Source: VXMT01 sp965204835 (GTDB lineage: Bacteria > Chloroflexota > Dehalococcoidia > UBA2979). From it: 64,000 bases of DNA. Where the stretch lies: the NCBI GenBank assembly GCA_965204835.1, contig OZ242017.1:1674001-1738000 (forward strand). The letters are read 5' to 3'. The notes under the pieces are model-generated. The model had not been told where the DNA came from and did not search any database. It worked only from the letters and a program-made list of their open reading frames with translations. The position numbers and the translations under genes were made by a program. Shown piece after piece: positions 17,332-25,320 of the stretch; position 1 is the stretch's first letter, and each line of letters begins with the position of its first letter.

Positions 17332-19074
17332 ATGACCCATCTCAACGACGTGACCCGGCTCGGCAGACGGCTCGGCGTATGCCTCGTTGGCCTCATGCTC
17401 GTGCTCGGCCTCGCTGCGTGCGCGGCCGAGTTCGACGACAGCGAGGACGACGAGCCGTACCAGACCACCTCGACGACCACAGCCACTACCACGAACGCGT
17501 CGACGAGCCAGGCGGCCACGACCGCGGCGTCCTCGAACCTCGCGGCGACGTGGGATAGCGCGGACGACGAGGACGACGCCGCTGCGACGACCAGGATCGT
17601 GGCCCGGGCTTCGGATGGAGAGGCGCCGGCGAAGGACGGCGTCGCCTACTTCGGGCCGGAGTCGGGCGGGACGGCCAACCCCAACGACCGTCCGCTGCCG
17701 CTCATGTACTTCGAGAGCCACGGGGTCAACCCGTTCGTCGACGCCGACGAGGACCCGCTCTCGACGTTCGCGCTCGACGGCGACACCGCGTCGTACGAGA
17801 TCCTCGGGCTGTACCTCAGCGAGGCGCGGCTCCCGCCGCCCGAGTCGGTACGCATCGAGGAGTACGTGAACAGCCTGCCGCAGGACTACCCGGCGGCCGA
17901 GACGGCGCTCGGGCTGCACCTCGACGCCGGTCCGTCGCCGTTCGGGCCGGAGGGCTACGTCCTGCTGCGCGTCGGCGTCAGTAACCCGCGGCCGACGTCG
18001 GATCGCGACCCGGTGTCGCTGATCTTCGTCATCGACACCTCGGGCTCGATGGCCGCCGACAACCGCCTCGGCCTCGCGAAGACCATCGCCGAGGGGATCG
18101 CGGACCGCATGATCGACGGCGACCGGGCCGCGCTGGTGACGTACGGCAGCATCGCCGTGAAGAACAGCGAATTCGTCGACGCCGACGAGCGCGCGAGCGT
18201 CGTCACCGCCCTGCGCGGGCTCTACGCCGACGGCAGCACCTACGCCGAGGCGGGCCTGCGCATGGCCTACGGCCTCGCGGAGGGTGAGCTCGACGAGGGC
18301 CGCACGGTGCGCATCGTGCTGTTCTCCGACGGCGTCGCGAACGTCGGCGCCACGGGGCCCGAGTCGATCCTCGAGTTCGTCGACGAGCAGGCGCACCGCC
18401 AGGCGACCCTCACCGCCATCGGCGTCGGCATCTCCGGCAACTACAACGACGTGCTGATGGAGGCGCTGGCGAACCGGGGGAACGGCACCTATCACTACCT
18501 CTTCGACCACGCGGCCGGCGAGGAGTACCTGTCCGAAGCGGTGAACGGCGTGTTCACGGAGACGGCTCGCGACGCCCGCATCCAGGTCGAGTTCGACGCG
18601 GGCGCCGTGCGCAAGTACCGGCTCATCGGCTACGAGAACCGCGCCGTCGCCGACGAGGACTTCGAGGACGACACCCTCGACTTCGGCGAGCCGGGCTTCG
18701 CCCGCGACGTGACCGCGCTCTACGAGCTGCGCCTCGAGGAGGGCGTGTCGGCAAGCGACACGCTGGCCTCGGTGCGGCTGCGCTGGCTCAGCCCGGGCTC
18801 GCGCGGCGCGATCGAGACATCGGCGAGCATCACGGTCGGCGACGTCGCCGGCAGCATCGGCGACACGAGCGCGCACTTCCGGCAGGCCGCCGCGATGGCC
18901 GAGTTCGCCGAGCTGCTGCGCAAGTCGTTCTGGGCGCAGTGCGGCGACCTCGCCGCGGTGCGGGACCTCCTCGGCGGCATCGACGGCGAGCTGGGCGAGA
19001 ACAGCGACTACACTCGCCTCGTCAGCCGCGTGGCGCGGGCCTCGGAGTACTTCGAGCCGTACTGCGAGCCATAA
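17332..19074 (+). CDS. VWA-domain lipoprotein (YfbK-like)
   Basis: 580 residues. A signal peptide ends in a lipobox (LGLAAC at about 23-28), then a Thr/Ser/Asp-rich linker. Next come a YfbK-type N-terminal region (LPPPESVRIEEYVNS), a von Willebrand A domain with an intact metal-ion adhesion motif DTSGS and conserved later Thr/Asp positions (GSTYAEAGL, FSDGVANVG), and a C-terminal beta-rich DUF3520-like region. It should sit on the outer face of the membrane and bind a partner through Mg2+. ATG 17332 gives the correct signal peptide; upstream in-frame starts run through the leader hairpin and are not credible. Confidence 0.88.
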   Translation: MTHLNDVTRLGRRLGVCLVGLMLVLGLAACAAEFDDSEDDEPYQTTSTTTATTTNASTSQAATTAASSNLAATWDSADDEDDAAATTRIVARASDGEAPAKDGVAYFGPESGGTANPNDRPLPLMYFESHGVNPFVDADEDPLSTFALDGDTASYEILGLYLSEARLPPPESVRIEEYVNSLPQDYPAAETALGLHLDAGPSPFGPEGYVLLRVGVSNPRPTSDRDPVSLIFVIDTSGSMAADNRLGLAKTIAEGIADRMIDGDRAALVTYGSIAVKNSEFVDADERASVVTALRGLYADGSTYAEAGLRMAYGLAEGELDEGRTVRIVLFSDGVANVGATGPESILEFVDEQAHRQATLTAIGVGISGNYNDVLMEALANRGNGTYHYLFDHAAGEEYLSEAVNGVFTETARDARIQVEFDAGAVRKYRLIGYENRAVADEDFEDDTLDFGEPGFARDVTALYELRLEEGVSASDTLASVRLRWLSPGSRGAIETSASITVGDVAGSIGDTSAHFRQAAAMAEFAELLRKSFWAQCGDLAAVRDLLGGIDGELGENSDYTRLVSRVARASEYFEPYCEP

Positions 19075-19109
19075 GCCCCGCGCCGGAGCAGCGGAGCGAG
19101 GAGCCGTCG

Positions 19110-20012
19110 ATGACCACCGAGACCGAGAGCACCATGCCCACCGACATCGGGATCGTCGACACGCTGCTCGGCATCCCGGCGGCGGACAAGACCGGCGCCT
19201 ACGACTGGCTGCGGCCGTTGCTGCGCGACGCCGAGTCGCTCGGGGCGTTCGACTTCCCGGTGCAGTACCAGTACCACGCGCTGCCTGAGGTGCCCAAGGA
19301 CGGCACCGTCGACGACATGATCGACTTCACCGTCGAGCAGATGGACCGGCACCACATCTGGAAGGCGCTGCTCAACGTCAGCCTCGAGGCCGACAACCCC
19401 GGGCGGCGCGCGATGGAGCGCTATCCCGAGCGCTTCTTCGGCAGCGTCAGCGTCGACCCCAACCGCGGCGTCCCGGCGCTCCGCGACCTGCAACACGCCG
19501 TCGAGGACCTCGGTGTGAAGGCGGCGAGCGTGACGCCCGCGTTCGTCGTCCCGCAGTGCCCGATCAATGACAAGCGGCTGTACCCGGTCTACGCCAAGTG
19601 CGTCGAGCTCGACATCCCGATCCTCTGCACCACCGGCGTGCCCGGCCCGCGCGTGCCGATGGCGCCGCAGGACGTCTCGCTCATCGACGAGGTGATGTGG
19701 TTCTTCCCGGAGCTGACGTTCGTGATGCGGCACGGCGGGGAGCCGTGGACGTGGCTGGCCGCGAAGCTGCTGCTGAAGTGGCCCAACCTCTACTACTCGA
19801 CGAGCGCGTTCGCGCCGAACCACTACCCCGACGACATCGTGCAGTTCGCGAACACGCGAGGGGCCGACAAGGTGATGTACGCCGGCTACTTCCCGGCCGG
19901 GCTCTCCCTGGACCGCATCTTCCGCGACATGCCGTACGTGCCCTTCCGCGAGCACGTCTGGCCGAAGTTCCTGCGCGAGAACGCGGTGCGCGTCTTCGGC
20001 CTCGACGAGTAG
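19110..20012 (+). CDS. Amidohydrolase_2 family protein lacking the usual metal ligands
   Basis: 300 residues, TIM-barrel amidohydrolase-2 family (relatives include decarboxylases acting on aromatic acids). The usual N-terminal D-x-H-x-H is replaced by IGIVDTLLGIP. The His in FVMRHGGEPW is kept. The C-terminal metal-binding Asp (normally GSDYP or similar) is replaced in VMYAGYFP. The enzyme may thus work without the standard metal or be non-enzymatic. ATG 19110 is preceded by GAGGAG-like sequence. It follows the VWA lipoprotein by 35 bp on the same strand, but a functional link is not obvious. Confidence 0.8.
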   Translation: MTTETESTMPTDIGIVDTLLGIPAADKTGAYDWLRPLLRDAESLGAFDFPVQYQYHALPEVPKDGTVDDMIDFTVEQMDRHHIWKALLNVSLEADNPGRRAMERYPERFFGSVSVDPNRGVPALRDLQHAVEDLGVKAASVTPAFVVPQCPINDKRLYPVYAKCVELDIPILCTTGVPGPRVPMAPQDVSLIDEVMWFFPELTFVMRHGGEPWTWLAAKLLLKWPNLYYSTSAFAPNHYPDDIVQFANTRGADKVMYAGYFPAGLSLDRIFRDMPYVPFREHVWPKFLRENAVRVFGLDE

Positions 20013-20073
20013 CCCTCGACGCAGACCGGGCGGCCCCGCGGCCGCCCGGCGTGATCGTGCGCGGGGCGGGTTG

Positions 20074-20868
20074 CTACCGCCCCTGGAACTGCGGCTCGCG
20101 CCTCTCGAGGAACGAGTTGATGCCCTCGGCGCCGTCCTCGGTCGCGCCGAGCTGGCGGTTGTAGGCCTGGCTCAACTCCTGCACCCGAGAGAAGCCGTCC
20201 TGCTCGACGACGGTGACCATCCGCTTCGAGGCGGCGATGCCGAGCGGCGGCCCGCCCGCGATCTCCGTCGCCAGCTCGACGGCACGCGCCTCGAGGTCGT
20301 CGACCGGAACGACCTCCAGGACGAGGCCGAGGTCGTGCGCCTCCTGCGCATCGAGGCGACGCGCGGTGAAGATGATCTCGAGCGCGCGCTGGCGGCCGAC
20401 CTGCTCCTGCAGGAAGTAGCTGAGCCCGTACTCCGGCACGATCCCGCGCTTCATCTGCGCGGCCTGGAAGACCGCGTTGTCCGCGGCGATGCGCAGGTCG
20501 CACGCGAGGGCGAGCGAGAAGCCCCCGCCCATGGCGTAGCCGTTGATGGCGCCGATGATGGGCGCGTCGCAGTCGCGCATGAAGCTGACCACCTCTTCCT
20601 CGGGGTGGCCGCGCCGCCACGGGTCCGGGAGGGCGTCCGGGTCCTTCGGCGAGAAGTCACCGCCCGCGCAGAAGGCGCGGCCGGCGCCGGTGAAGACGAT
20701 GGCGCGGGTGTCGTAGGAGCCGCGCTTGAAGTCGGCGAAGTACTCGTTGAGCTGCTGGATGAGGTCGGGGTTGAGCGCGTTGAGGCGCTCAGGCCGGTTC
20801 ATCCGCACCACGGCCACGCCGCCCGCGCGCGCCTCGACCTCCACCACTGACTCGACTGCCGTCGTCAT
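20074..20868 (-). CDS. Enoyl-CoA hydratase/isomerase family protein
   Basis: 264 residues, crotonase fold. FCAGGDFSPKD marks the CoA/oxyanion loop; INGYAMGGGFSLALACD is the second oxyanion segment. The two classical hydratase glutamates are replaced by Ser and Gln, but IVPEYG carries a Glu where PaaG-like isomerases have Asp. It is most like the 5812-6630 protein by shared WRR-x-H and QMKRGI/QTKRGI segments, so these look like paralogues. ATG 20868 has GGAGG upstream. Convergent with the amidohydrolase gene (61 bp apart). Confidence 0.9.
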   Translation of the reverse strand: MTTAVESVVEVEARAGGVAVVRMNRPERLNALNPDLIQQLNEYFADFKRGSYDTRAIVFTGAGRAFCAGGDFSPKDPDALPDPWRRGHPEEEVVSFMRDCDAPIIGAINGYAMGGGFSLALACDLRIAADNAVFQAAQMKRGIVPEYGLSYFLQEQVGRQRALEIIFTARRLDAQEAHDLGLVLEVVPVDDLEARAVELATEIAGGPPLGIAASKRMVTVVEQDGFSRVQELSQAYNRQLGATEDGAEGINSFLERREPQFQGR

Positions 20869-20993
20869 CACCCACCTCCGTCGATGTGTCGTGTTCGTGG
20901 GTGCAGGATAGCGGGCCGGTACGAGCTCCGCCCATGCCGCGGGAGGGGCCGCCCATGGGCAGCCCCTCGACGCTCCGCTGCGGCGGCGCTGTG

Positions 20994-21761
20994 CTAGCGG
21001 CCCTCCCAGACCGGCTCGCGCTTCTCGGCGAACGCCGTTGGGCCCTCGATCGCGTCCTGGGAGGAGAGCACGGTCTTGCCGACCCAATCGTAGAGCCGGT
21101 ACGAGTCGTCCATCTTGGCGAGGCGCCAGCCCTGGATCACGGCCTTCGTGCCCTGCACCGAGAGTGGCGCGTTGGCGGCGATCATCTCCGCGATCTCGAC
21201 CGCGCGCGGCAGCAGGCGGTCGGGCTCGACCACCTCGGTGACGAGGCCCCAGGCGAGCGCCTGCTCGGGCTCGATGCGGTCGGCGGTCAGCAGCGCGTAG
21301 GCCGCGGCCGAGTGGCCGATCACACGCGGCATGTGGTGGATCGCGTACCCCGCGAGGATGCCGCGCTTCGGCTCGAACAGACCGAAGTAGGCGTTGGTCG
21401 AGCAGATGCGGATGTCGCAGTCGAGCGCGGTCTCGCACCCGCCGCCGATGGCGAGGCCGTTGACGGCCGCAATGAACGGCTTCTCGTTCTGGGAGTACGG
21501 GAAGTTGTCGACCAACGCCTGTGCGCCGCCGCCGTCGCGGGACTCTCCCCCTTCGGCCATCTCCTTGAGGTCGCCCCCCGCCGAGAAGGCGCGGCCGGCG
21601 CCGGTGACGATGCCGACGCGCATGTTGACGTCGTTGCTGAAGTCGTCGATGGCCTCGGCGAGCTCGCGCGTGAGGTTGCCGCCCATGGCGTTCAGCCGCT
21701 CGGGGCGGTTGTAGGTGAAGATCGCGTAGAAGTCGTGCTTGTCGTAGATCAGGTCGGGCAT
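20994..21761 (-). CDS. Enoyl-CoA hydratase family protein with both catalytic Glu
   Basis: 255 residues. Unlike the other five crotonase-family proteins here, it keeps an acidic residue at both classical positions: GGGCETALDCD and YFGLFEPKRG. The CoA loop is FSAGGDLKEMAEGG. True 2-enoyl-CoA hydration is therefore plausible. ATG 21761 follows AGGGAGCACC; an in-frame start 108 bp upstream would add a basic leader without ribosome site. Same strand as the 20074 gene, 125 bp upstream, so perhaps the same transcript. Confidence 0.9.
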   Translation of the reverse strand: MPDLIYDKHDFYAIFTYNRPERLNAMGGNLTRELAEAIDDFSNDVNMRVGIVTGAGRAFSAGGDLKEMAEGGESRDGGGAQALVDNFPYSQNEKPFIAAVNGLAIGGGCETALDCDIRICSTNAYFGLFEPKRGILAGYAIHHMPRVIGHSAAAYALLTADRIEPEQALAWGLVTEVVEPDRLLPRAVEIAEMIAANAPLSVQGTKAVIQGWRLAKMDDSYRLYDWVGKTVLSSQDAIEGPTAFAEKREPVWEGR

Positions 21762-21891
21762 GGTGCTCCCTCTTTCCTCGGCTCGCGCCGCCGCGCGCGT
21801 CTCGATGCCGTGGCGGCGCGCCGCGAACGTAGCGGCGTGCCGCATCGCCTGGCAAGCGAACGAAGGCATCGAGGGGCGAACCGCTCGGGCT

Positions 21892-22203
21892 CTATGCCGT
21901 GTGTTCGAGCACCTTCACCGCCAGCAAGCCCACGAACAGCCCCACGACGAACCCCGTGAGATGGTCGCCGAGGTCGCGTCCGGGCGTGTCCCGCCGCCGC
22001 ACGAACTCGACGATCTGTCTCGCCGTGACGAGCATGGGAAGCATGGCGAACGGGACGATCGACAGGTCCCCGAAGTGCGCCGGGACCACCAGCATCCCGC
22101 ATGCCGCGACGAGGCCCGTGCAGCCGTGGGCGGCATACGCCCACCACCACCTCGACCAATCCCGAGGCGGAACCGGGGTCACATCCGGGACGGAAACACC
22201 CAC
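21892..22203 (-). CDS. Small membrane protein, unknown function
   Basis: 103 residues with three hydrophobic segments (WWWAYAAHGCTGLVAACGML, LSIVPFAMLPMLVTARQIVEF and LTGFVVGLFVGLLAVKVL) separated by short charged loops. No family recognised. The candidate ATG is at 22203. Nothing nearby indicates a function: exonuclease III lies upstream on the same strand, 84 bp away. Confidence 0.6.
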   Translation of the reverse strand: MGVSVPDVTPVPPRDWSRWWWAYAAHGCTGLVAACGMLVVPAHFGDLSIVPFAMLPMLVTARQIVEFVRRRDTPGRDLGDHLTGFVVGLFVGLLAVKVLEHTA

Positions 22204-22287
22204 GCCAACCCACTCTCGCTCAGCGATCGCGGGCCTGACTATCGCCGGTCGGTCGGCGCTCCTGCCATACCGAAGCGGCGCCCTCGC

Positions 22288-23058
22288 CTACTCGGCGAAG
22301 TCGAACAGCACGGGCGCGTGGTCCGGGGGCTTCTTGCCCTTGCGGAAGTCACGGTCGAACCCCGCCGCACGCAACCTCGACGCGAGGTCCGGGCTCACCA
22401 GCGCGAGGTCGATGCGCAGGCCGAGGCCGCGGTGGAAGTTGCCGCCGCGGTAGTCCCACCACGTGTGCTGCACCAGGTCCGGCTCCACGACGCGGAACGC
22501 GTCGGCGAGCCCGGCGTCGAGGATCGTGCGCAGCCGTGAGCGCTCGGGCTCGCTGGTGTGCGTGGCGCCCTCGAACGCCTCGGGGTCGTACACGTCCATG
22601 TCGGCCGGGGCGATGTTGAAGTCGCCGGCGATCGCGAGCGGCTGCCCGGCCAGCGCGCGGGCGCGGGCGGCCATGGCGTCGAGGAAGGCGAGCTTGGCCT
22701 CGTACATCGGGTCGTCGAGCGCGCGGCCGTTAACGACGTAGACGCTGGCGACGCGGACGCCGTTGAGGGTCGCCTCGACCCAGCGGGCCTCCTCGGGCAG
22801 TGGATTGCCGGGCAGCTCGGTCGAGACGTCGTCGAGCGCCGCGTCGTCGCGGGCGAGGATGGCGACGCCCGCCCACTGCCCGCCCGAGTGGTCGGCGGCG
22901 TGGTAGCCGGCGGCGGCAAGCTCGTCGTGCGGGAACGTCTCCGGCGCGACCTTCGTCTCCTGCAGGCAGAGGGCGTCGGGCGCGTGGACGTCGAGGAACT
23001 CGAGCACGCGCGGAAGCCGCGCGCGGATGGAGTTGACGTTCCAGGTTGCGAGCAGCAC
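22288..23058 (-). CDS. xthA: Exodeoxyribonuclease III (AP endonuclease)
   Basis: 256 residues, full length for the ExoIII/EEP family that nicks at abasic sites and removes 3'-blocking groups in base-excision repair. All hallmarks are present: TWNVNSIRAR (Asn) at the N-terminus, LQETKV (metal-binding Glu), VYVVNGR, IAGDFNIAP (catalytic Asp and Asn), RIDLALVS and PPDHAPVLFDF with the catalytic Asp-His pair. Cytoplasmic. ATG 23058. Single gene flanked by a PuuD-like membrane protein and a small membrane protein, with no obvious operon partner. Confidence 0.95.
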   Translation of the reverse strand: MLLATWNVNSIRARLPRVLEFLDVHAPDALCLQETKVAPETFPHDELAAAGYHAADHSGGQWAGVAILARDDAALDDVSTELPGNPLPEEARWVEATLNGVRVASVYVVNGRALDDPMYEAKLAFLDAMAARARALAGQPLAIAGDFNIAPADMDVYDPEAFEGATHTSEPERSRLRTILDAGLADAFRVVEPDLVQHTWWDYRGGNFHRGLGLRIDLALVSPDLASRLRAAGFDRDFRKGKKPPDHAPVLFDFAE

Positions 23059-23124
23059 GACGACGTCACCCGCTTCCGCGAGCGACGCCGTGAGGTGTGC
23101 TGCCTGCCACGCTTACTGCGTCGG

Positions 23125-23874
23125 CTATGCCTGGAACAGGAGCTCGAAGACCCCGTAGAGCACGGCCGTCAGGACGAAGCCCGCGATGAGCACGCCCCGG
23201 ATCGTGTCGTACGGCGCCTTGGACCAGTGCCCCGCCCCGTGGCCGAACGGCCAGCCCAGCGCGTTGAGCTCGATGGCCCCGACGATGACCGCGAAGATCA
23301 CCCAGTACGCCGCGAGCGCATCGTTCGCGAGGTCCCCCGCGAAGTGGCTCGAGCCGAACAGGTGCGAGGTGCCGCCCATGAAGAGCAGCATCGGGATCGA
23401 GAACAGCGTGTTGGTGCGCGACGCCAGCGCGGCGCGGCGGGCAGCCGCCGGAGCAGCCGGGTCCGCCTCGCCGCCCTCGGCGACCGTGACGGCCGAGCCG
23501 ATGGCGACCTGCTGCGCGGGCCAGATCACGAGCCAGACGTTGCTGAACATGATGATGCCGAGGATGCCGCCGCCGGCGATCGCCGTGCCCTGCACCGTGC
23601 TGAAGTAGTCACGGGTGAGCTGCTCGTTGAAGGCGAGGATCAGGAGGCCGGTGAGCACGGTGAACATCGCGCCCCAGCGGAACCACCACAGCGCGCGCCA
23701 GGTGACGCGACGCATTGCCTCGGACCGGCCATCGGGCGTCATCTCCGCGAAGGCCGGGACCTGCACGAAGTTGAAGTAGTAGAGCAGGCCGATCCAGGTG
23801 ATGCCGGCGAGGAAGTGCGCCCACCGTGAAAGGAATCCGTAACCTTCCTGTGTAAGAATCTCCATATGCCCCAC
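23125..23874 (-). CDS. PuuD-like (urate hydroxylase N-terminal) membrane protein
   Basis: 249 residues with about six to seven membrane helices. FLSRWAHFLAGITWIGLLYYF and the later WWFRWGAMFTVLTG resemble the membrane domain of PuuD, the cytochrome c-linked urate hydroxylase (COG3748 family). The C-terminal cytochrome c of full PuuD (CxxCH) is absent, so electron transfer would need a separate carrier. A cupredoxin lipoprotein lies directly downstream on the same strand and is a candidate. No other purine catabolic gene is present, so urate as substrate is unproven. ATG 23874; ATG 23865 is an alternative. Confidence 0.7.
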   Translation of the reverse strand: MGHMEILTQEGYGFLSRWAHFLAGITWIGLLYYFNFVQVPAFAEMTPDGRSEAMRRVTWRALWWFRWGAMFTVLTGLLILAFNEQLTRDYFSTVQGTAIAGGGILGIIMFSNVWLVIWPAQQVAIGSAVTVAEGGEADPAAPAAARRAALASRTNTLFSIPMLLFMGGTSHLFGSSHFAGDLANDALAAYWVIFAVIVGAIELNALGWPFGHGAGHWSKAPYDTIRGVLIAGFVLTAVLYGVFELLFQA

Positions 23875-23982
23875 CTTCCAGGATTGGTGCTATGGGCGGG
23901 AGCTTATCACACAGGATCGAGGCCCGGTGCGGGGCGCGAACGCCGGTTCAGGACCGGTCGTGCACAGGGTTACGAACGGGCG

Positions 23983-24465
23983 CTACTCGATGACGAGCAC
24001 GCCCTCCATGCCGACTTCGCGGTGCCCCGCGATGGTGCACCAGAACGTGATCGGGCCGGGCGCGGGCGCCTTGAGGAGCAGCGTCGCCTCCTCGCCGCGG
24101 TCGAGCAGCACGTGCACGTCGTACTGCGCCGGGTCGCCGCCCGCCTCCTCGGAGGCCTGGCCGGCGAACGTGTCGATCGTGAAGTCGTGCTCGATCACCC
24201 CGCGGTTACGGAACTCGATGGCGAAGACCGAGCCGGCCGGGGCGCGCAGCTCCTCGGCGCTGTACGCGATGTCGCGCATGTCGAGCTTGAGCGTGACCAC
24301 GGGCGCCTCGCCGTCGAGCGTCCTGGTCGGCGCCGGGGTTGCGGTCGCCCCGCCCGCTCCGCCGCCGTCCCCCGACGAACACGCGGTGAGCGAGACCGCC
24401 AGCAGGATCAGCCCAGCCGTCCACGTCGAAGCCCGCGCGACTCTCCGCAGCACCCGCATGCCCAC
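23983..24465 (-). CDS. Cupredoxin-like copper lipoprotein
   Basis: 160 residues. Signal peptide with lipobox SLTAC (about residues 25-29), a Gly/Thr-rich linker, then a plastocyanin/azurin-like domain. Type 1 copper ligands are visible in the expected order: His in VIEHDFTI, then Cys, His and Met in FWCTIAGHREVGM. Likely a small electron carrier or copper-binding protein on the outer face of the membrane. It follows the PuuD-like gene, whose missing cytochrome it might replace (inference). The upstream region 24581-24703 holds candidate control elements. Confidence 0.88.
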   Translation of the reverse strand: MGMRVLRRVARASTWTAGLILLAVSLTACSSGDGGGAGGATATPAPTRTLDGEAPVVTLKLDMRDIAYSAEELRAPAGSVFAIEFRNRGVIEHDFTIDTFAGQASEEAGGDPAQYDVHVLLDRGEEATLLLKAPAPGPITFWCTIAGHREVGMEGVLVIE

Positions 24466-24802
24466 TCCCGCTTCGCCCTGCCCGGCTCCCGTTCAGTGTC
24501 CGCGCCGGCTTCGTTGAGCGGAAGCTGCGGCGCGCCACTCGAGGGCTGACGCCGCCGCCCCGCAGAACGCGGGCACAGTGCCATAACGACACATCGTTAT
24601 GTGCATTTTCAGCCCGATTACGTCGCGGCGGTAACCTGTTATGGTGTTTACGGGTTGTTACCTCTGCGGGGTCGGCCGGATGAGTGGCGCCGGCCGACCC
24701 CGCCTCATTGATTCGACCCGGTCATTCCTCGTGGCAACCAGCGATGGCAGCCGGGCCTCCGGCTCCACCCGATCGCATAAGCGGCACCGGTGACCTCGTG
24801 GC
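24466..24802. promoter_or_regulatory. 337-bp intergenic region with palindromes and hairpin
   Basis: No gene seen. It contains a perfect palindrome at 24582-24601 (CATAACGA-CACA-TCGTTATG), another GTTATGG half-site at 24638-24644, an inverted repeat GGTAAC (24630-24635) / GTTACC (24657-24662), and a 14-bp perfect GC hairpin at 24666-24703. The stretch 24580-24660 is AT-richer than its surroundings. On the minus strand it lies between the antitoxin stop and the cupredoxin start, so it could hold a terminator and a regulated promoter, or a small RNA. Confidence 0.5.
24666..24703. terminator. Perfect 14-bp GC hairpin
   Basis: GCGGGGTCGGCCGG (24666-24679), a 10-base loop, then its exact complement (24690-24703). 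About 100 bases after the antitoxin stop on the minus strand. No U-run follows on either strand, so termination is uncertain; it may be the structured end of a short RNA reading either way. Confidence 0.4.
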
Positions 24803-25072
24803 TTACGTCTCGTCCCGCAGGTTGAAGTCGTCCTGATCGAAGATCGCGTACAGCTCGTCGCGGTTGGCGATATCGACCAACTCGGGGCCACCGTTCCAGG
24901 TGGGCAGCGGCGGTAGATCCTGCATGTGCTCGGGCGCAGTCCCCGTGTCGAGGATCAGGCGTATGCCAGCTTCCACGAGGGCGGAGACGCTCGTGTTACG
25001 GCGCGCCGCCTCGTCGTTGACCCGTCGCATCAGGTCGTCGTCGATGTCGAACGTCGCCTTCATATGAGACAC
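24803..25072 (-). CDS. VapB-like antitoxin without adjacent toxin
   Basis: 89 residues. The N-terminal ribbon-helix-helix (MKATFDIDDDLMRRVNDEA, then TSVSALVEAGIRLIL) is typical of VapB/DUF2191 antitoxins; the acidic C-terminus (ELYAIFDQDDFN) is a toxin-binding-like tail. ATG 25072 or ATG 25063. No PIN-domain frame is found downstream on either strand within 330 bp. This is the second orphan antitoxin of the window. Confidence 0.75.
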   Translation of the reverse strand: MSHMKATFDIDDDLMRRVNDEAARRNTSVSALVEAGIRLILDTGTAPEHMQDLPPLPTWNGGPELVDIANRDELYAIFDQDDFNLRDET

Positions 25073-25226
25073 CCCACCAGACTATCCCGCGGAACCTCGC
25101 GCCCGGCCATTACCCTTCCCGCACCCGAGTCGACCAGGGCCGAACCACCTCGATGAACACGGGCATGGCCTGTCGTGAGCATTATGTCAGCAGACCGCAA
25201 CACTGTGCTCCGCCCTCAACAGCGAA

Positions 25227-25251
25227 CCCCGGGATCGCGGGGATCCCGGGG
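25227..25251. terminator. GC hairpin downstream of molybdenum hydroxylase gene
   Basis: CCCCGGGATC (25227-25236), a 5-base loop, and GATCCCGGGG (25242-25251). It lies 70-94 bases beyond the stop of the minus-strand hydroxylase gene, in an otherwise gene-free 248-bp stretch (25073-25320). There is no U-run; plausible as a transcription end in a GC-rich genome. Confidence 0.4.
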
Positions 25252-25320
25252 CTCGGGGTGTTCGCCAGGAGCGGCGACGGCTCGGGCGATGCGCTCACCC
25301 GGGCCGCGCCGGACGAGGGC

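Noticed and set aside
24704..24802. Possible tRNA-like or toxin gene downstream of the antitoxin at 24803
   Set aside because: No cloverleaf arms or T-loop consensus, and all frames are short and unlike PIN or RelE toxins.
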